Shown here piece by piece: positions 32,045-44,030 of a stretch of DNA of 64,000 nucleotides. The DNA is taken from positions 89,501 through 153,500 of the forward strand of contig JACYXH010000245.1 in the NCBI GenBank assembly GCA_026745465.1. Direction: 5' to 3'. This DNA is from Lota lota (taxonomy: Eukaryota > Chordata > Actinopteri > Gadiformes > Lotidae). Each line of letters opens with the position of its first letter. The stretch's first letter is position 1. Made by a program: the position numbers and the translations under genes. Below the pieces are notes generated by a model. The model was not told where the DNA came from, searched no databases, and was given only the letters and a program-made list of their open reading frames with translations.

Positions 32045-33883
32045 CCCAAACCCAAACTTCTCTAATACCCTAAATAAAAACTCTATCAAATGCTTTGTTC
32101 CAATCTATCCCTACTATTTCTTCCATCCTATCGCTCTTCATATGTTCTATCACTTCCCTGCCTGTCCCTATTGTATCTGCTATATCCCTACCTGAAATGC
32201 TATAACACTGTGTTGGCTGCACTACCTCTCCTATCACTCTCTTCATTCTATTGGCTAGAACTTTGGTTAGAACCGTGTAATCTACATTCAATAAACTGAT
32301 TGGCCTATACTTCTCTAAATCTAACTTACTTCCATTCTTATACAATATGGTTATCACCCCTTCTACCATTCTATCCTGCACTATCCCTGTTCTCTCCATC
32401 TCCCTAAATACCTCCACTTAAATGGGTGATACATTGTTGATATACTTTATACAATTCTATCCCTATCCCATCACTCCCCGGACTCTTTCCACTGTTTAAT
32501 CCCCCTATCGCTTCCATTACCTCTTTCTCATCGATTTCCCTATCACATCAACTCCTATCAGCCTCACTCAACTAACACTCTACACTTTCCAGCACCTCAT
32601 CTATACTACCTTCATCCACACCCCCCATTGTATACAACTCCTCATAAAACTCCTGCACCCTCTCCAATATCTCCACGTAGACCTCTGTTACCACACCCTC
32701 GCTGTTATTTATTTCATGTATATAAGTTATACTCTGTTTCCTTTTCCTTTTCTCTAGCCCTAAGAAATACTCTGTGCATTTCTCCCCCTCCAACGCATAT
32801 TTCGCCGTACTCATCAAAATCGCCCCTCTACATTTCTCCCTCTCAAACCTCTCCAACTCCATCTTCACCTCTATGTAATTCTCCATGCTGTATCCCTCTT
32901 CATCCTCTGCCCTACTTAACTCAACCCTCAATCTTTCCCTCAAGCCCTTCTCTTCTCAACATCCTTTCTTTCCTTTTCTTACTATACTTAATACTAATTG
33001 ATTTAATTATGTTCTTCATCACCTACTATCTCTCCCCTATACTATGGTCAACCCTATCATTCTCTGTCTCCTCCTTAATCCTCTCATTCTCCCTATCTAA
33101 CAACTCCCTAATCTGTTGTTCATACTGTTCCTCCTCAATATACCCAGCATTCAAAATCCACATCCCACCCCCTACTTCCTCTTTCCCTACCTTAATTCTA
33201 AACCGAACCCCATCATGATCACTAAAACTATTTCCCTGGTGCCTCATACTATCTATATATTTAATCATTTCCTCCTGTACTAAAACTAAATATATTCTAC
33301 TCAGTTTCAACACCCCCTCCCTCATCTGCCTCCTTGTGAACTCTCTCTTCTCTGGATTCTCATACCTCCACACATCTAATAACCCCTTATCCCTCATCAA
33401 CTCCATCAACATCCCCCTCGACTTTTCCCATCTAAACTCTACCCCCTTCCCTACATCTAATCTACAACATCTAATGTTAAAATCCCCTACTATCAAACAC
33501 CGCCCTACTACCAACCCGGCCAGTTCCTCTAATATGCTTCTCCTATCGTTTTCTACATTCGGTACATATATATTAATCAACCTAAAATCTAACTTCCTAT
33601 ATCTAAACTCTATAACTAATATCCTCCCTGTCCCATCCTTATATACCTCCCTGAAATCTTCTACTTTATCTTTCTTAATCAAGATTGCTACTCCCCTTGC
33701 ATTCCTAGCACCATTATTTTAAAAGATGTCCCCCTTCTATTCCTCTCTCACCTCCTTCACTTTTTCCTCATCCAAATTCGTTTCCTGAATACACAGGACA
33801 TCACTCGTATACACAAACAACAACTCCTTTAACTTCTTCCCGTCCCTCAGCGTGTTGACATTAACAGAAGTTACAGTGGTCAT
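32045..33883 (-). pseudogene. LINE ORF2, endonuclease and start of RT, broken
   Basis: Minus-strand endonuclease with VGDFNIRC and SFSDHDGVRF-like motifs. The linker follows, then RT up to the VGIDWNKAFDRV motif near 32085, where the copy ends. The copy keeps KAFDRV where the 9474 copy has KSFYRV. Frame breaks and stops near 33730, 32945 and 32420. Confidence 0.75.
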
Positions 33884-33916
33884 GAGAGCAAACCAAAGAA
33901 AAAGAATAAAAATATA

Positions 33917-34708
33917 TCAAATTATATTTGATTTCTTTACTCCTTTACTCCTCTCTGCACGGACTTTTCCTTTCACGGCTTTTTGTTTAACCCGTAAACG
34001 CTGGGCAGCCGTTATGTCCTTGTCCGAGGCCTCATCGCTCTCCTCCTCCCTCCTCGCCTCTCTGCTCAGTAGATGTTGCTCCTTGGCACCACAATCCGAC
34101 CTCAGTTTCTCCTCCGCCTCCTTCACCACCTCCGTTTCTTTTACTGCTTCCTTCTCCACTCCGCGACAGTCCTCCATCTCCCACCGCTCCTCGACTCCTC
34201 CCGCTTGCTCCATCTCCTCCTCCTTGCTGATGTCCTCCACAATGACTCTCTGGTCCATCACGTTCTCCCCATCTCCGTCTCCCGCTCCATCCGATCTCCC
34301 ATCCTCCACTTTACCGCCTGTCTCCGTCTGCTGAACATCCCTCCTCTCCTCGCCTTCCTCTGGTCTGCTCACGTCCTGTCTCTCCGTCTCTCTCCGCCCC
34401 TCACGCTCACGTGCGTAGTGCCCGGTCTTATTGCACTTAAAGCACTTGAACTCTGGGCACTCTCTGGAGATATGCCCCAGCTTAATGCGCAGCCTGCACA
34501 CTCTGACTTGCAGGTGGTGAATAACCCGAAAGTATTCGGCCCCTCTTAAAGTGTCAAACTTCAAAGAAAACGGTAGAGACCGGACTTCATCATTAAACCA
34601 CACTTTTAAATATCTGGTGCCATCATCAATGTCCGTGCTGGGCCGCATACGCCTTTTAATTGCCGACATCGGCTTCACTCCCCACTCCTTTAGCATCGCA
34701 ACAATCAT
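33917..34708 (-). pseudogene. LINE ORF1, N-truncated
   Basis: 263 codons open on the minus strand. It contains the knuckle region at about residues 70-110, then an Arg/Glu-rich tail ending SKGVKKSNII. It gives the best view of the ORF1 C-terminus in the window. RNA-binding role inferred from the knuckles. Confidence 0.7.
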
Positions 34709-34783
34709 TCTTTCCTAATTGCCGATACACTGGCAGGTTAATAAAGGACACCACCAACTCATTGTTCACAATGTCTGTCTCTG

Positions 34784-34838
34784 CTGTCAAATGCTTTGCA
34801 TGTATGAGGGCCTGTGTTCAATCCCCGGCATCTCTAAA
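34784..34838 (+). pseudogene. tRNA-Ala 3' fragment at LINE junction
   Basis: Starts within the anticodon arm (ATGCTTTGCATGTATGAGG) and keeps the T-arm and CATCTCTA end. The 5' half is replaced by the LINE. Confidence 0.65.
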
Positions 34839-35164
34839 ATGTCAAACGGTTACAGGTTAAACTGAGCAGCTTTTATCATACCCTAGTGCCAGTCAACACA
34901 TTCTCAAGCATATAGTACAGTGCAACTGCATGTATTGTGTGCAGATATATAATATTCATAATATAATAATCTTTGCATGTAAGACGCCCTGGGTTCAGTC
35001 TCTGGCATCTACTAGATTAGGTCAAAGCATCCAATGTTAATAACAAGATGTTCTCCAGACCTGAAAATTTGCGTTCTGTTACTGTTCAAAGGACTGATGG
35101 ATCTGATGACTAGGGTTGTCATGTCCAAGTATTGGCCATTGTTAATATGAATTAAATAGTGCTT
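34839..35164. other. Ser-Ala unit spacer with Ala remnant
   Basis: Matches 23165-23400 in direct orientation. An Ala T-arm remnant (GGGTTCAGTCTCTGGCATC) is near 34990. No intact gene. Confidence 0.45.
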
Positions 35165-35905
35165 TTGGATTCAAAGGAATCCAAAGGTGCACATTGGTTT
35201 ATGTCAGAATTTAGTGTGTGTTTTGGTTTAAATTTGACCATCCTCTATGAAGAAGTTAAAACACATGTTTTACTGTGTACTTAGGACCTTCTTTGATTGC
35301 TGCATGTCAATTGGGAATCTTTTGCAAATAGAATCCCATTTTACACCAAAATATGAAACTGTTATGGAGCAGTGATTAAGGCATTAGACTCAAAACTCTG
35401 GGAACTGAGAAAGCTCAAATCCTTCACACAGCCTTGTCTGCTGAGATTTTTGACTAGACCACCCAAAAAACAAGGCTTAGTAATTGTCAAAGTCCAAAGG
35501 TTAATCAATCTTGACTAACAGATATTCCATTTGTTTCATGTACAAAGGTGTTATGATGTCCGAGAGGTAATACTTTTGGATTCAAAATTCAATGGTTTCT
35601 ATCAGCGCCAGTTCAAATTCTGCCAAAGGCATCTCATTACAGACAACCTCTATGAAGTGCTTGAAACAGATGTTTCACTCTGTATTAAGGGTCTTTCTTA
35701 TTTAGCGCATGTCCCTTGGAACTCTGTTCGAAAATACTGCCATTTTATTACTTAGGTAAGGAGCTGTGATGGCCGAGTGGTTAAGGCGTTGGGCTTGAAA
35801 TCCAATGGGTGTTACCTGCGCAGGTTCAAACCCTTCTCACAGAGATTGGTGCTTAATGGTTCAACAATACGAAGCTTTACGTATCACTAACAGCAAAATA
35901 CTGAT
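35165..35905 (-). repeat. inverted repeat, right arm
   Basis: Reverse complement of 30918-31645. Small open frames at 31056-31361(-) and 35531-35755(+) are the same spacer read twice, not genes. Confidence 0.8.
35763..35844 (+). tRNA. tRNA-Ser (TGA), worn
   Basis: Inverted sister of the gene at 30967. The loop CTTGAAA gives TGA. The terminal acceptor pair is lost and the T-stem is weakened. Confidence 0.6.
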
Positions 35906-36486
35906 CAGAGTCAACCAACCAATAATAATTTATTTTTGGCCAAGAGGTGCGGCATAATTCAATCCTGCAGAGGGAGATATAATGGATTTTTAGTCTATCA
36001 CCTTAACCGCATGGTCAGGGCAACATAGCTTCTCGGCCTGAAGTCTATAAGTTGTTCGACCAGTAACAGATTGCAACGTTTGAAGTTGGGAAAACATTGT
36101 GTGATCTTAATTTGAAATAGTCTTACACCCTTGATAACGGCTTGCTTTGATCACATCTTGGAGATGGCGGTGATTGAATGTCAGGCCTCCTTCATTAGAA
36201 GCATACGATCTACTGATGATATACATGCCCTCTGTTACTTCTATTGTACATCTGTTCAACCAATACCTGAAGCTTTGCTTAACGATACAAGGGATGAATA
36301 TGTTATTGACTGGCACAAGGTATCAGATGTTTTATAGAGAACTGGCCTGCCCGCTGATAAAAGCACTGGGCAACTGTTGTCAGCAAGATTCATTTCTGCG
36401 TAGGGACACACTAATGATTTTTGAGTCCATTGCCTTCAACACTTGGACATGACAACCCTAGTCTTCAGATAAGATTAATAAAAGTA
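35906..36486. other. spacer, nothing recognised
   Basis: Contains worn Ser-like bits near 36000 and 36410 (TTTTTGAGTCCATTGCCTTC). No intact gene seen. Confidence 0.35.
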
Positions 36487-36558
36487 GGGGGTGTAACTCA
36501 GTGGTAGAGTGCATGCATTGCTTGTATGAGGCCCAGCGTTCAATCCCTGGTATCTCCA
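36487..36558 (+). tRNA. tRNA-Ala (TGC), worn
   Basis: A 72-nt copy of the 22624 variant. The loop ATTGCTT gives TGC, the acceptor pairs with G-U, and the T-stem has a mismatch. Confidence 0.5.
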
Positions 36559-36675
36559 CAATGTTGCGAAAGCAAGGCATTGTACTTTATATAAAGTAGA
36601 AGTAAACTATAATTCAATCATGAAACATTGCAGAATGTTACTCTTTGAACAACCGATTGACTCCCAAACAACCTT

Positions 36676-36727
36676 GTTGTGGCTAAGGCAATGGACTAGA
36701 AATCCATTGTTCCCTCCATCTGCAGAT
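36676..36727 (+). pseudogene. tRNA-Ser remnant
   Basis: Same remnant as 22822, with GGCAATGGACTAGAAATCC; no T-arm. Confidence 0.45.
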
Positions 36728-36753
36728 GTGAAATTTAAGATTTATGAAAGTAA

Positions 36754-36825
36754 GAGGATGCAGATCAGCGGTAGAGCGCATGCTTTGCAAGTATGAGGAC
36801 CTTGGTTCAATCCCTGGTATCTCCA
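36754..36825 (+). pseudogene. tRNA-Ala (TGC), altered D-arm
   Basis: The loop gives TGC, but the D-arm reads CAGATCAGCGG and the stems are weakened. Judged non-functional. Confidence 0.5.
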
Positions 36826-36920
36826 GTCTTTTATCAAAGGTAGTTCAGACAATGCATACCTTAAATGTTGCAGATTGTTACTATTAAAACAACTGACAGA
36901 CTTGAAGCTAATGCCCACTT

Positions 36921-37002
36921 GTTGTCATGGCCGAGTGGTTAAGGCGATGGACTAGAAATCCATTGGGGTCTCCCCGCGCAGGTTCGAATCCTGCTGACAA
37001 CG
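36921..37002 (+). tRNA. tRNA-Ser (AGA)
   Basis: An 82-nt class II tRNA with a perfect acceptor GTTGTCA/TGACAAC, D-arm GGCCGAGTGGTTAAGGCG, loop CTAGAAA (AGA), variable arm GGGGTCTCCCC and perfect T-arm with TTCGAAT. The best tRNA gene in the window. Confidence 0.9.
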
Positions 37003-37274
37003 TTTGCAGGTTAAGCTGAGCAACATTTATCATACCCTTGTGCCAGTCAACACATTATACAGCATATAGTACAGTGAAGCTGCATGTATTGCGTGCAGAT
37101 ATATAAATCTGTGCATGTAAGAGGCCCTGTGTTCAGTCTCTGGCATCTGCTAGATTAGGTCAAAGCATCCAATGTTTATAACAGGATGTTCTCCCAACCT
37201 GAACATATGCCTTCTGTTACTGTTCAAAGGACTGATTGATCTGATGAGTAGAGTTGTCATGTCAAAGTGTTGAA
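37003..37274. other. Ser-Ala unit spacer with Ala remnant
   Basis: Direct copy of 23165-23400, with an Ala T-arm remnant near 37115-37150. Confidence 0.4.
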
Positions 37275-37346
37275 GGCAATGTAGATCAGTGGTAGAGTGC
37301 ATGCTTTACTTGTATAAGGCCCAGCGTTCAATCCCTGGTATCTCCA
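37275..37346 (+). pseudogene. tRNA-Ala body with TAC in the anticodon loop
   Basis: The loop TTTACTT gives TAC (Val) in an Ala backbone. The acceptor and D-arm are worn, so it is probably dead. Confidence 0.45.
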
Positions 37347-37462
37347 CAATGTTGTGAAAGCAAGGCATTGTACTTTATATAAAGTAGAAGTAAACTGACT
37401 TTCAATCATGAAACATTGCAGAATGTTACTCTTTGAACAACCGACTGACTTCCGAAGAACCT

Positions 37463-37520
37463 TATGTGCTGTTGTGGTTGAGACAATGGACCACAAATCC
37501 TATGTGCTCTCCATCTGCAG
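37463..37520 (+). pseudogene. tRNA-Ser remnant
   Basis: Third copy of the same truncated Ser sequence (GTTGTGGTTGAGACAATGGAC). Confidence 0.4.
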
Positions 37521-37548
37521 ATGTGAAATGTAATGTTTATGAAAGTAA

Positions 37549-37620
37549 GGGGATGTAGCTCAGTGGTAGAGCGCATGCTTTGCATGTATGAGGCCCTGGG
37601 TTCAATCCCCGGAATCTCGA
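37549..37620 (+). tRNA. tRNA-Ala (TGC)
   Basis: A 72-nt cloverleaf with consensus D-arm, loop TTTGCAT giving TGC and a well-paired T-arm. Two acceptor pairs are lost at the 3' strand (AATCTCG). Recently damaged or marginal. Confidence 0.6.
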
Positions 37621-37681
37621 GGCTTTGATGTGACGTGTGCACAGTTATCTTTTTATCAAAGGTAGTTCAGACAATGCATAC

Positions 37682-37845
37682 TGTAGTATATTGGGAATAT
37701 TAATTAGTAACTGGACTGGCACAGACTTTGCTCATAACTCTTTATTGAATGACCATGCATCAACTTCTAACTCCGGGGGGCGAGCGGGGAGTTCCTGTGC
37801 CCAACAACGGCACTACTGCCCCTAGTGGTCATATCCCACTCTACA
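37682..37845 (-). repeat. 3' LTR of the gypsy fossil
   Basis: 164 bp with TGTAG...CTACA ends. The part containing GGAACTGGACTGGCACAG-like sequence recurs near 42355, at the partial other LTR. Confidence 0.75.
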
Positions 37846-40800
37846 ACATTCCTCCCCCCTTAAATCTGAACTAATCCAGTCATTCAAACATTTTCAAATG
37901 AAACACTTTGTGAACACAATATGCCATTTCCAATGACAGTAACCACAAATATAACAATTCAACTGGTAAGCAACTGCTTGAACCGGTTTTAAAAACAATA
38001 AACAAGGCTGTGTGAGTGTCCCATGTCTTTTTCTTTTCACATACACTCACATAATGTCTTTGTTTGAAGCAAGGGTAGACTACCTTACTTCCTAAAGGAG
38101 ATAAGGGCGCATTCTAGCCCATAAGAAGGAATGTCCTTTACCTCCAAAACTCTCCAAAACGAGCTGGGGCTTTTCTCGTTCTTTGAGAGCATCACAATTC
38201 CACTTTAGGTAAACCACCAGGTCCGTTGATTTCCTCAGTAACAGATGCATTGTCTGTTTGAGGCAGTGGTACACCTGTGTCCTGTGGCACCTCACTGTCT
38301 GGTGGACTGAGATCTCTGTTATCGTCCTCATCTGTTTTGTCTGTCATTGGCTCTGAACTGTCATCTTTTTGCCTACTGAACAGCTGGTCAACATGCCGAC
38401 GCACCACTCGACCATTCCCCAATAGTACAGTGTACGACATGGGCCCTGTGATCTCCTGAACCAGCCCCGGTATCCATTTAGGGCCATACCCAAAATTCTT
38501 GGTATACACCAAGTCTCTGACAACAAAACGGCGATCTTTTGTGTGTCTGTCATGGTATGTTTTCTGTCCTGCTTGTTTAGCCTCCACTTTACTCTTTAGA
38601 TCTGGGTGTATCAGGTCTAATGTGCACCTCAACTTCCTTCCCATCATCATCTCAGCAGGGGAAAGTCCAGTGGTAGACTGTGGAGTTATACGATAACTAA
38701 ATAAAACTCTATTCCGTTTTGTCTCCAATGTGTAACCTGAGCTCTTTTTCATTAGCTCTTTAAAAGTTTGAACGGCCAGCTCCGCCAACCCATTGGAAGA
38801 AGGGTGGTGGGGTGCTGAGGTGACATGTGTGATTCCATTTTTTGTCATGAACTCTTTGGTGTTCTCACACACAAAACACTGAGCATTATCTGAAACGATC
38901 ATCTCTGGAATGCCGTGACTACTGAAACTGTTCCTGAGACTATCCACGGTAGCAGCTGACGTAGCTGAGCTCAATGGGTATACGTCCATCCATTTTGAGT
39001 GAGCGTCTACTATTACCAAAAAGATCTTTCCCATGAAAGGACCCGCATAGTCTATGTGTAGCCTTCTCCATGGCTTACTGGGCCACTCCCAGGGATGGAA
39101 TGGGGCACTAGCAGGTGCTTTTCTCTGCTCTTGACATGTGGTGCATGATTTGACCTTCATTTCAATGTCAGAATCCATATTGGGCCACCACATGTAGCTC
39201 CTGGCCAAGCCTTTCATTCTGGTCATGCCGGGATGACTCTGATGCAGTTGTTCCATCATTGCTGTGCGTCCTCTCTCTGGAACGACGACCTGGGCTCCCC
39301 ACAGCACACAGCCATCCTGGACACTGAGCTCGTGTCGTCTCTGTTTGTAAACGGCAAACTCATGTCCATCCTTTTGATTTGGCCAGCCCTTCAGTAGGTA
39401 CTCATGGACCCTCGATAGGACTGGATCTTTGGCTGTCCAGCTCTGGATTTGCTGCGAGGTCATCATTGGGCTGTTCTCCTGATCCAGCATTAGCACTCGT
39501 TCCTCAGGAGGCGGACTGCTTGGACACTCTGGGAGAAGGAGGCGGCTGAGAGCATCAGCGTTACCGTTGTCCTTGCCTGCTCTGTAAGTAATGACATACT
39601 CATATGCTCATAATGTTACTGCCCATTTCATTATTCTGGGAGATGCCATTTGTGGCACTGCTTTCATTTCATTCAACAAACTGATAAGAGGCTTATGGTC
39701 AGTATAGATTTCAAACTTCCTCCCATATAAGTATTTATGAAACTTCTTCACGCCAAATATGATAGCTAACCCCTCCTTATCAAGTTGTGAATAGTTCTTT
39801 TCAGCAGGTGAGAGTGTGCGCGATACAAACCCTATAGGCTTCTCAGCCCCATCTGGCATACGGTGAGACAACACCGCTCCCAACCCGTAGGGCGAGGCAT
39901 CACAGGATAGTATCAGTACTTTCCCTTCATCATAATGTACCAATACTCTGCTCGACTGTAACGATTCTTTTGACTGGTTGAAGGCCCGTTTTTGCTCCGA
40001 CCCCCAACACCATGGCTCGTCCTTCCTAAGCAGCTGGTGCAGAGGAGCCAATAGGGTAGACAACTTCGGTAGGAACCTATGGTAGTAGTTTAACAGTCCC
40101 AGATATGGTTTCAATTCCGTGACTGTAGTAGGCACTGGTGCATCCTGGACCGCCTTCACTTTCTCTGGCACTGGATGCAGCCCAGTAGCGTCCACCCTGT
40201 GTCCTAGGAATGTAACTTCCTTCTCCATGAAGTTGCACTTACTCCGTTTCAATCGTAGCCCTGCCTCCTCCAGCCGTTGTAACACTCTGTCCAGTGTACG
40301 GATGTGGTCCTGATCGTCAGTTCCTGTCGGAAGGATGTCGTCGAGATAGACTGCACACTGGGGAATCCCCTGTAGAATCCCTTCCATAGAGCGCTGGAAG
40401 ATTGCAGGACTGGAGCTGACTCCGAAGGGTAACCTTGCATAGGTGAACAGTCCCTTGTGCGTGTTCACTGTGACGAATTTCTTTGAGTCTTCATCTAGCC
40501 TTATCTGTTGGTAAGCATGACTCATATCCAGTTTACTGAATTTTTCACATTTTTCTAGGGACGTGAACATGTCCTCCATTTTAGGAATGGGGTACTGTTC
40601 TAGTGATGACACTCTATTTACAGTCACTTTATAGTCATCACACAATCTCACTGTATTGTCCGGTTTTAACACTGGGACTATTGGTGCTGCCCAGTATGAG
40701 AACTTCACTGGTTCTATGATCTTGTCCTTCAAGAGACGATCTAACTCAGCCTCTACCTTAGTTTTCATTGCAAAAGCCACTGACCTCGGTTTGAAGAAGC

Positions 40801-42380
40801 GGGGTGTAGCATCACTGGCTACCTGTATCTTTGCTGTGGCTCCTTTTAATGTGCCAAGCTCATCCTTGAACACCTGCTCATGTTTCTTTAACACTTCCTG
40901 TAAAGCATCTTTGCGGTCCATTATTTTATTCATTGTACGCCAGTCCACATCCAGCTTGGTGATCCACCCTCGCCCAAGCAGGTTTGATCCTGACACCGCT
41001 ACAACTACAACTGGTAACTCTTTGACCATTCCTTTATGTTCAACTTTCACATTAGCTGACCCTAGAATGTCAACTTTTTGTCCCGTATATGTTTTTAGAC
41101 TGATAGGACATGTACATTTGGCACATTTGCCTTCTTCCATAGCTTAGCATACTCTGACTGTGACATTACTGTTACACTACAGCCGGTATCAATCTCAAAT
41201 TTTACCTTACATCCATTTACTGTTAAATATTGCCTGAGAGGAGGTATTTTGGGAATGGTAGTGTTCATACTGTGAATAGTGAATACATCCTCACTACTCT
41301 CCTGACTACTCTCTTCCTCTTCCTGTATGAAATGCGCACTTTTTGAATATCTCTCTCTCTCCCCTTTAACCTTTGTAGGTCCCTGGGCGCTCGATTTCTC
41401 GTTCAATGCCAGTTTGCAGGCCCACTTTATGTTCCCTTTCTTACCGCAGTTGTGACACTTTTCTCCCGCGAACCTGCACTCGTTTGCCAAGTGGCTGTTC
41501 CCGCCACATCTGTAGCATTTGGCGCTCCCCTCCTGCTGCATCTTTGCGCGGGTGTCCACTTTGTAAACGGACCCCGCCACAGGTCGGCTCCCTTTTCCAT
41601 CGCTCATAGAATTCAAGTCTTTTATGTCCTTGTTGGCCGTTTCCATGGCCAGCGCTTTCTTTAGCGCCGTGTCAAACATCAAACCATCCTCTGACAAAAG
41701 TCTCCGCTGTATTCTGTATTAATTTATGCCGCACAATAATCTGTCACGTAGCATCACTGTGAGCGTGTCTCCATAGTTGCAGTCTCGTGCGAGCTTCCGC
41801 AGCTCCGCCACATAATCAATGACACTTTCCTCAGGTTTCCTATTTCTTGGGTTGAATTTCCATCTGTGTACTATTTCACTCGGTTTAGGATTGAAATGGG
41901 ATTGCAGTAGACTCACCAAGGCATCATGTAACTTTTCTCCTGACTTTGCCGGGCTCAGTAAGTTCCTCATCAATGCGTAGGTCTGCGCACCCAAACAGCT
42001 CAATAGGATGGCCCTTTTCCTTACAGCATCGTCGATCTCATTTGCAACAAAGAAATGCTCCAGAACTTCGCAATATTCTTCCCACACTTGTGTCTTGTTG
42101 TCAAATGGTGCCACCGACCCGAATGTTCCTGCCATCCTGTCTGTCGTCCAGTCACTGCTGCCAAAGAGAGAGAGAAGCGTTCGCTAGCTTGCCCAACGTC
42201 GATAGCGTCACACTCTTAGCCTTTCCTAGCAAACTAGCCTGTTACTAGGTTCCGCCGCCACTTACTCAGTAAAAACGTCCTGTCTTCATCGATTCCATAT
42301 TCCAAATTATCCTCGTCGCCAATATAGGCCAATATTGGGAATACTAATTAGTAACTGGACTGGCACAGACTTTGCTCATA
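37682..42380 (-). mobile_element. Ty3/gypsy LTR fossil, minus strand
   Basis: The 3' LTR is short (37682-37845, TG...CA), preceded on the minus strand by a purine tract near 37850-37864. The other LTR is only partly present, near 42325-42380. Parts from high to low coordinate: Gag (about 42.1-41.7 kb); CCHC nucleocapsid and aspartic protease with IDTG (about 41.7-41.1 kb); reverse transcriptase with YLDD and RNase H (about 41.1-39.6 kb); integrase with an HHCC zinc finger and DD35E-type core (about 39.5-38.2 kb). RT before IN marks Ty3/gypsy. The element is broken but with few breaks, so it is fairly young. Confidence 0.9.
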
Positions 42381-43285
42381 TAAATCCTCTATAAAGCCTC
42401 TCATGCCAACATTCCACGGCCAGTAACTAAGAAACAAGTTATGTCTTTAGTTGGTATGTGTTCTTATTGCAGAATGTTCATTCCCAACTACTCAGTCCTG
42501 GAGGGTCCCCTATCGATTATCGTCCATGGCAAGGGACTCCAGGCTTCGGACCACGTGATCTGGTCCGCGGAAGCAGAACAAGCGTTTAGAGGCCTCAAAC
42601 TGGAGCTCCAGCGTGCGCCAACGCTTGGCCTTCCAGACCCAATGCGACCCTTTACAAAGACCGTGGATGAAAGAGGGGGATGCATGACGTCAGTCCTCCT
42701 CCAACACCATGGGAACAGGTTACGCGCGGTTGCCTGTTTCTCCTCAAAATTAGACCCCGTAGCAGCAGGGCTGCTCCATTGCTTATGAGCAGTGGCGTCG
42801 GCGGAAAAAGCTGTTTTGGCATCAAGAGACTTGGTGTGGTACAGTGACCTCACACTGCTCGTTCCACATGCGGTCTCTATGATCCTATTAGAACAGAAGA
42901 CTTCCCAATTATCTGCAGCACGACGGTTGAAATATCATACCATCCTCCTTGACCTGCCCAACATACATATTCGACACTGCAATGTTCTCAATCCTGCCAC
43001 CCTGCTCCCTTTTGCGGGAGAGGGTGAACCGCACCACTGTTTGGCTGAATTACAGTTGGTCTATAAGCCACGTCCTGATCTAGGGGAGGTTCCCCTTCCT
43101 AACCCCGACTATGTCTTCTATGTAGACGGCTCCGCCTCCAGAGACCCGGTAACTGGTTTGACGCGCGCGGGGTTTTCTGTGGTATCTGACTATGAGACGG
43201 TTTGTTCTGGCTCTCTCCCCTCTCACTACTCTGCGCAGGCTGCTGAACTCGTCGCCCACACTGGACATGACAGTGTCCTGTGGCA
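42381..43285 (+). mobile_element. endogenous retrovirus pol fragment (class I type)
   Basis: Plus-strand protein similarity to the RT connection region (VMSLVGMCSYCRMFIPNYS) and RNase H (DYVFYVDGSASRD) of gamma/epsilon-type retroviruses. No LTR, gag or env is seen, so it is a broken fossil fragment with a few breaks. It abuts the cut edge of the gypsy LTR. Confidence 0.75.
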
Positions 43286-43464
43286 TCACAGGACATCTTA
43301 AATGATTAGTGTATTACAAAGTCAGACTTTAATGAAGTTCTAATGAAGAAACACTATTTGAACTTGGTGACAAATTTGGGAGCAGAAAATGTCGTTTAAG
43401 TGCTGACACTAATATGTATCATTAAACCAGCGTCAGTAATTACCCAATCAGTCCGGTAAAATGC

Positions 43465-43536
43465 GGCTCATTGGTCTAGGGGTATGATTCTCGCTTTAGG
43501 TGTGAGAGGTCCAGGGTTAAAATCCCGGATGAGCCC
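43465..43536 (+). pseudogene. tRNA-Pro-like, altered anticodon loop
   Basis: A 72-nt Pro layout with D-arm TTGGTCTAGGGGTATGATT. The loop reads TTTAGGT, so the triplet at the anticodon position is TAG rather than AGG. The T-arm has a mismatch. Confidence 0.6.
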
Positions 43537-44030
43537 AATAAAATATCTTAGTTCTCAGCTAAAATCTGTGTACTGACACTCAGTGCCCAGGATTGAACCA
43601 GGGGTTCTTGTAAGATTGCCATGATTTGCGTTCAAGACCCTTGAAATTGGCATTTTTCTTGGCAGGCTAGTATTACGTTTTTGTCAATGATCTTAGTTGC
43701 CATTAACTTACAAACCTACTTACATTGTTAAATAAAACATATTGGGATACATGTAAAGGTCAATAAAAAAGGAAAGGTCCATGCTGAAATGTAATATATA
43801 CTGCGTCTATTTTATACTTTGGGCAACATTCTACAAAATAATCTGTGAGCAGCTCTCTCCATCAAGGTTTCATGGCGTAAGAGTTACCACTCCGACCTTT
43901 GAATCCAGTGATCTGATTTCAAACCCTATTGGAACCTTGTAGATAGTTACTTCTTTAACCTTACCTATATTGAGTACACCATCTCTATGCATGTCTTTAT
44001 GGCATGTAAACAGATAACATTTGACAATGT
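43537..44030. other. spacer of tRNA-Pro unit 1
   Basis: Matches 46523-47015 (unit 2) in direct orientation; no gene. Cut at 44030 by a gypsy fossil. Confidence 0.5.

Larger units (their letters stand above)
32034..34783 (-). mobile_element. LINE copy truncated at both ends (same family as 9474)
   Basis: A minus-strand LINE lacking its 5' UTR and the first part of ORF1, and ending in mid-ORF2 at a T/A-rich run (plus-strand TTCTTTTTTTTCCC at 32034). ORF1 is open at 34708-33917 and keeps the first knuckle with Arg in place of the second Cys (CRLRIKLGHISREC), the intact knuckle CFKCNKTGHYAREREG, and a full acidic tail. ORF2 starts at 33883 (MTTVTSVNVN) and runs through the endonuclease into the first third of the reverse transcriptase, with several frame breaks. 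The 5' break sits inside a tRNA-Ala anticodon arm. Confidence 0.85.

Noticed and set aside
32628-33218. 196-aa Ser/Pro-rich plus-strand frame
   Set aside because: Antisense of LINE ORF2; the opposite strand carries recognisable endonuclease and linker sequence.
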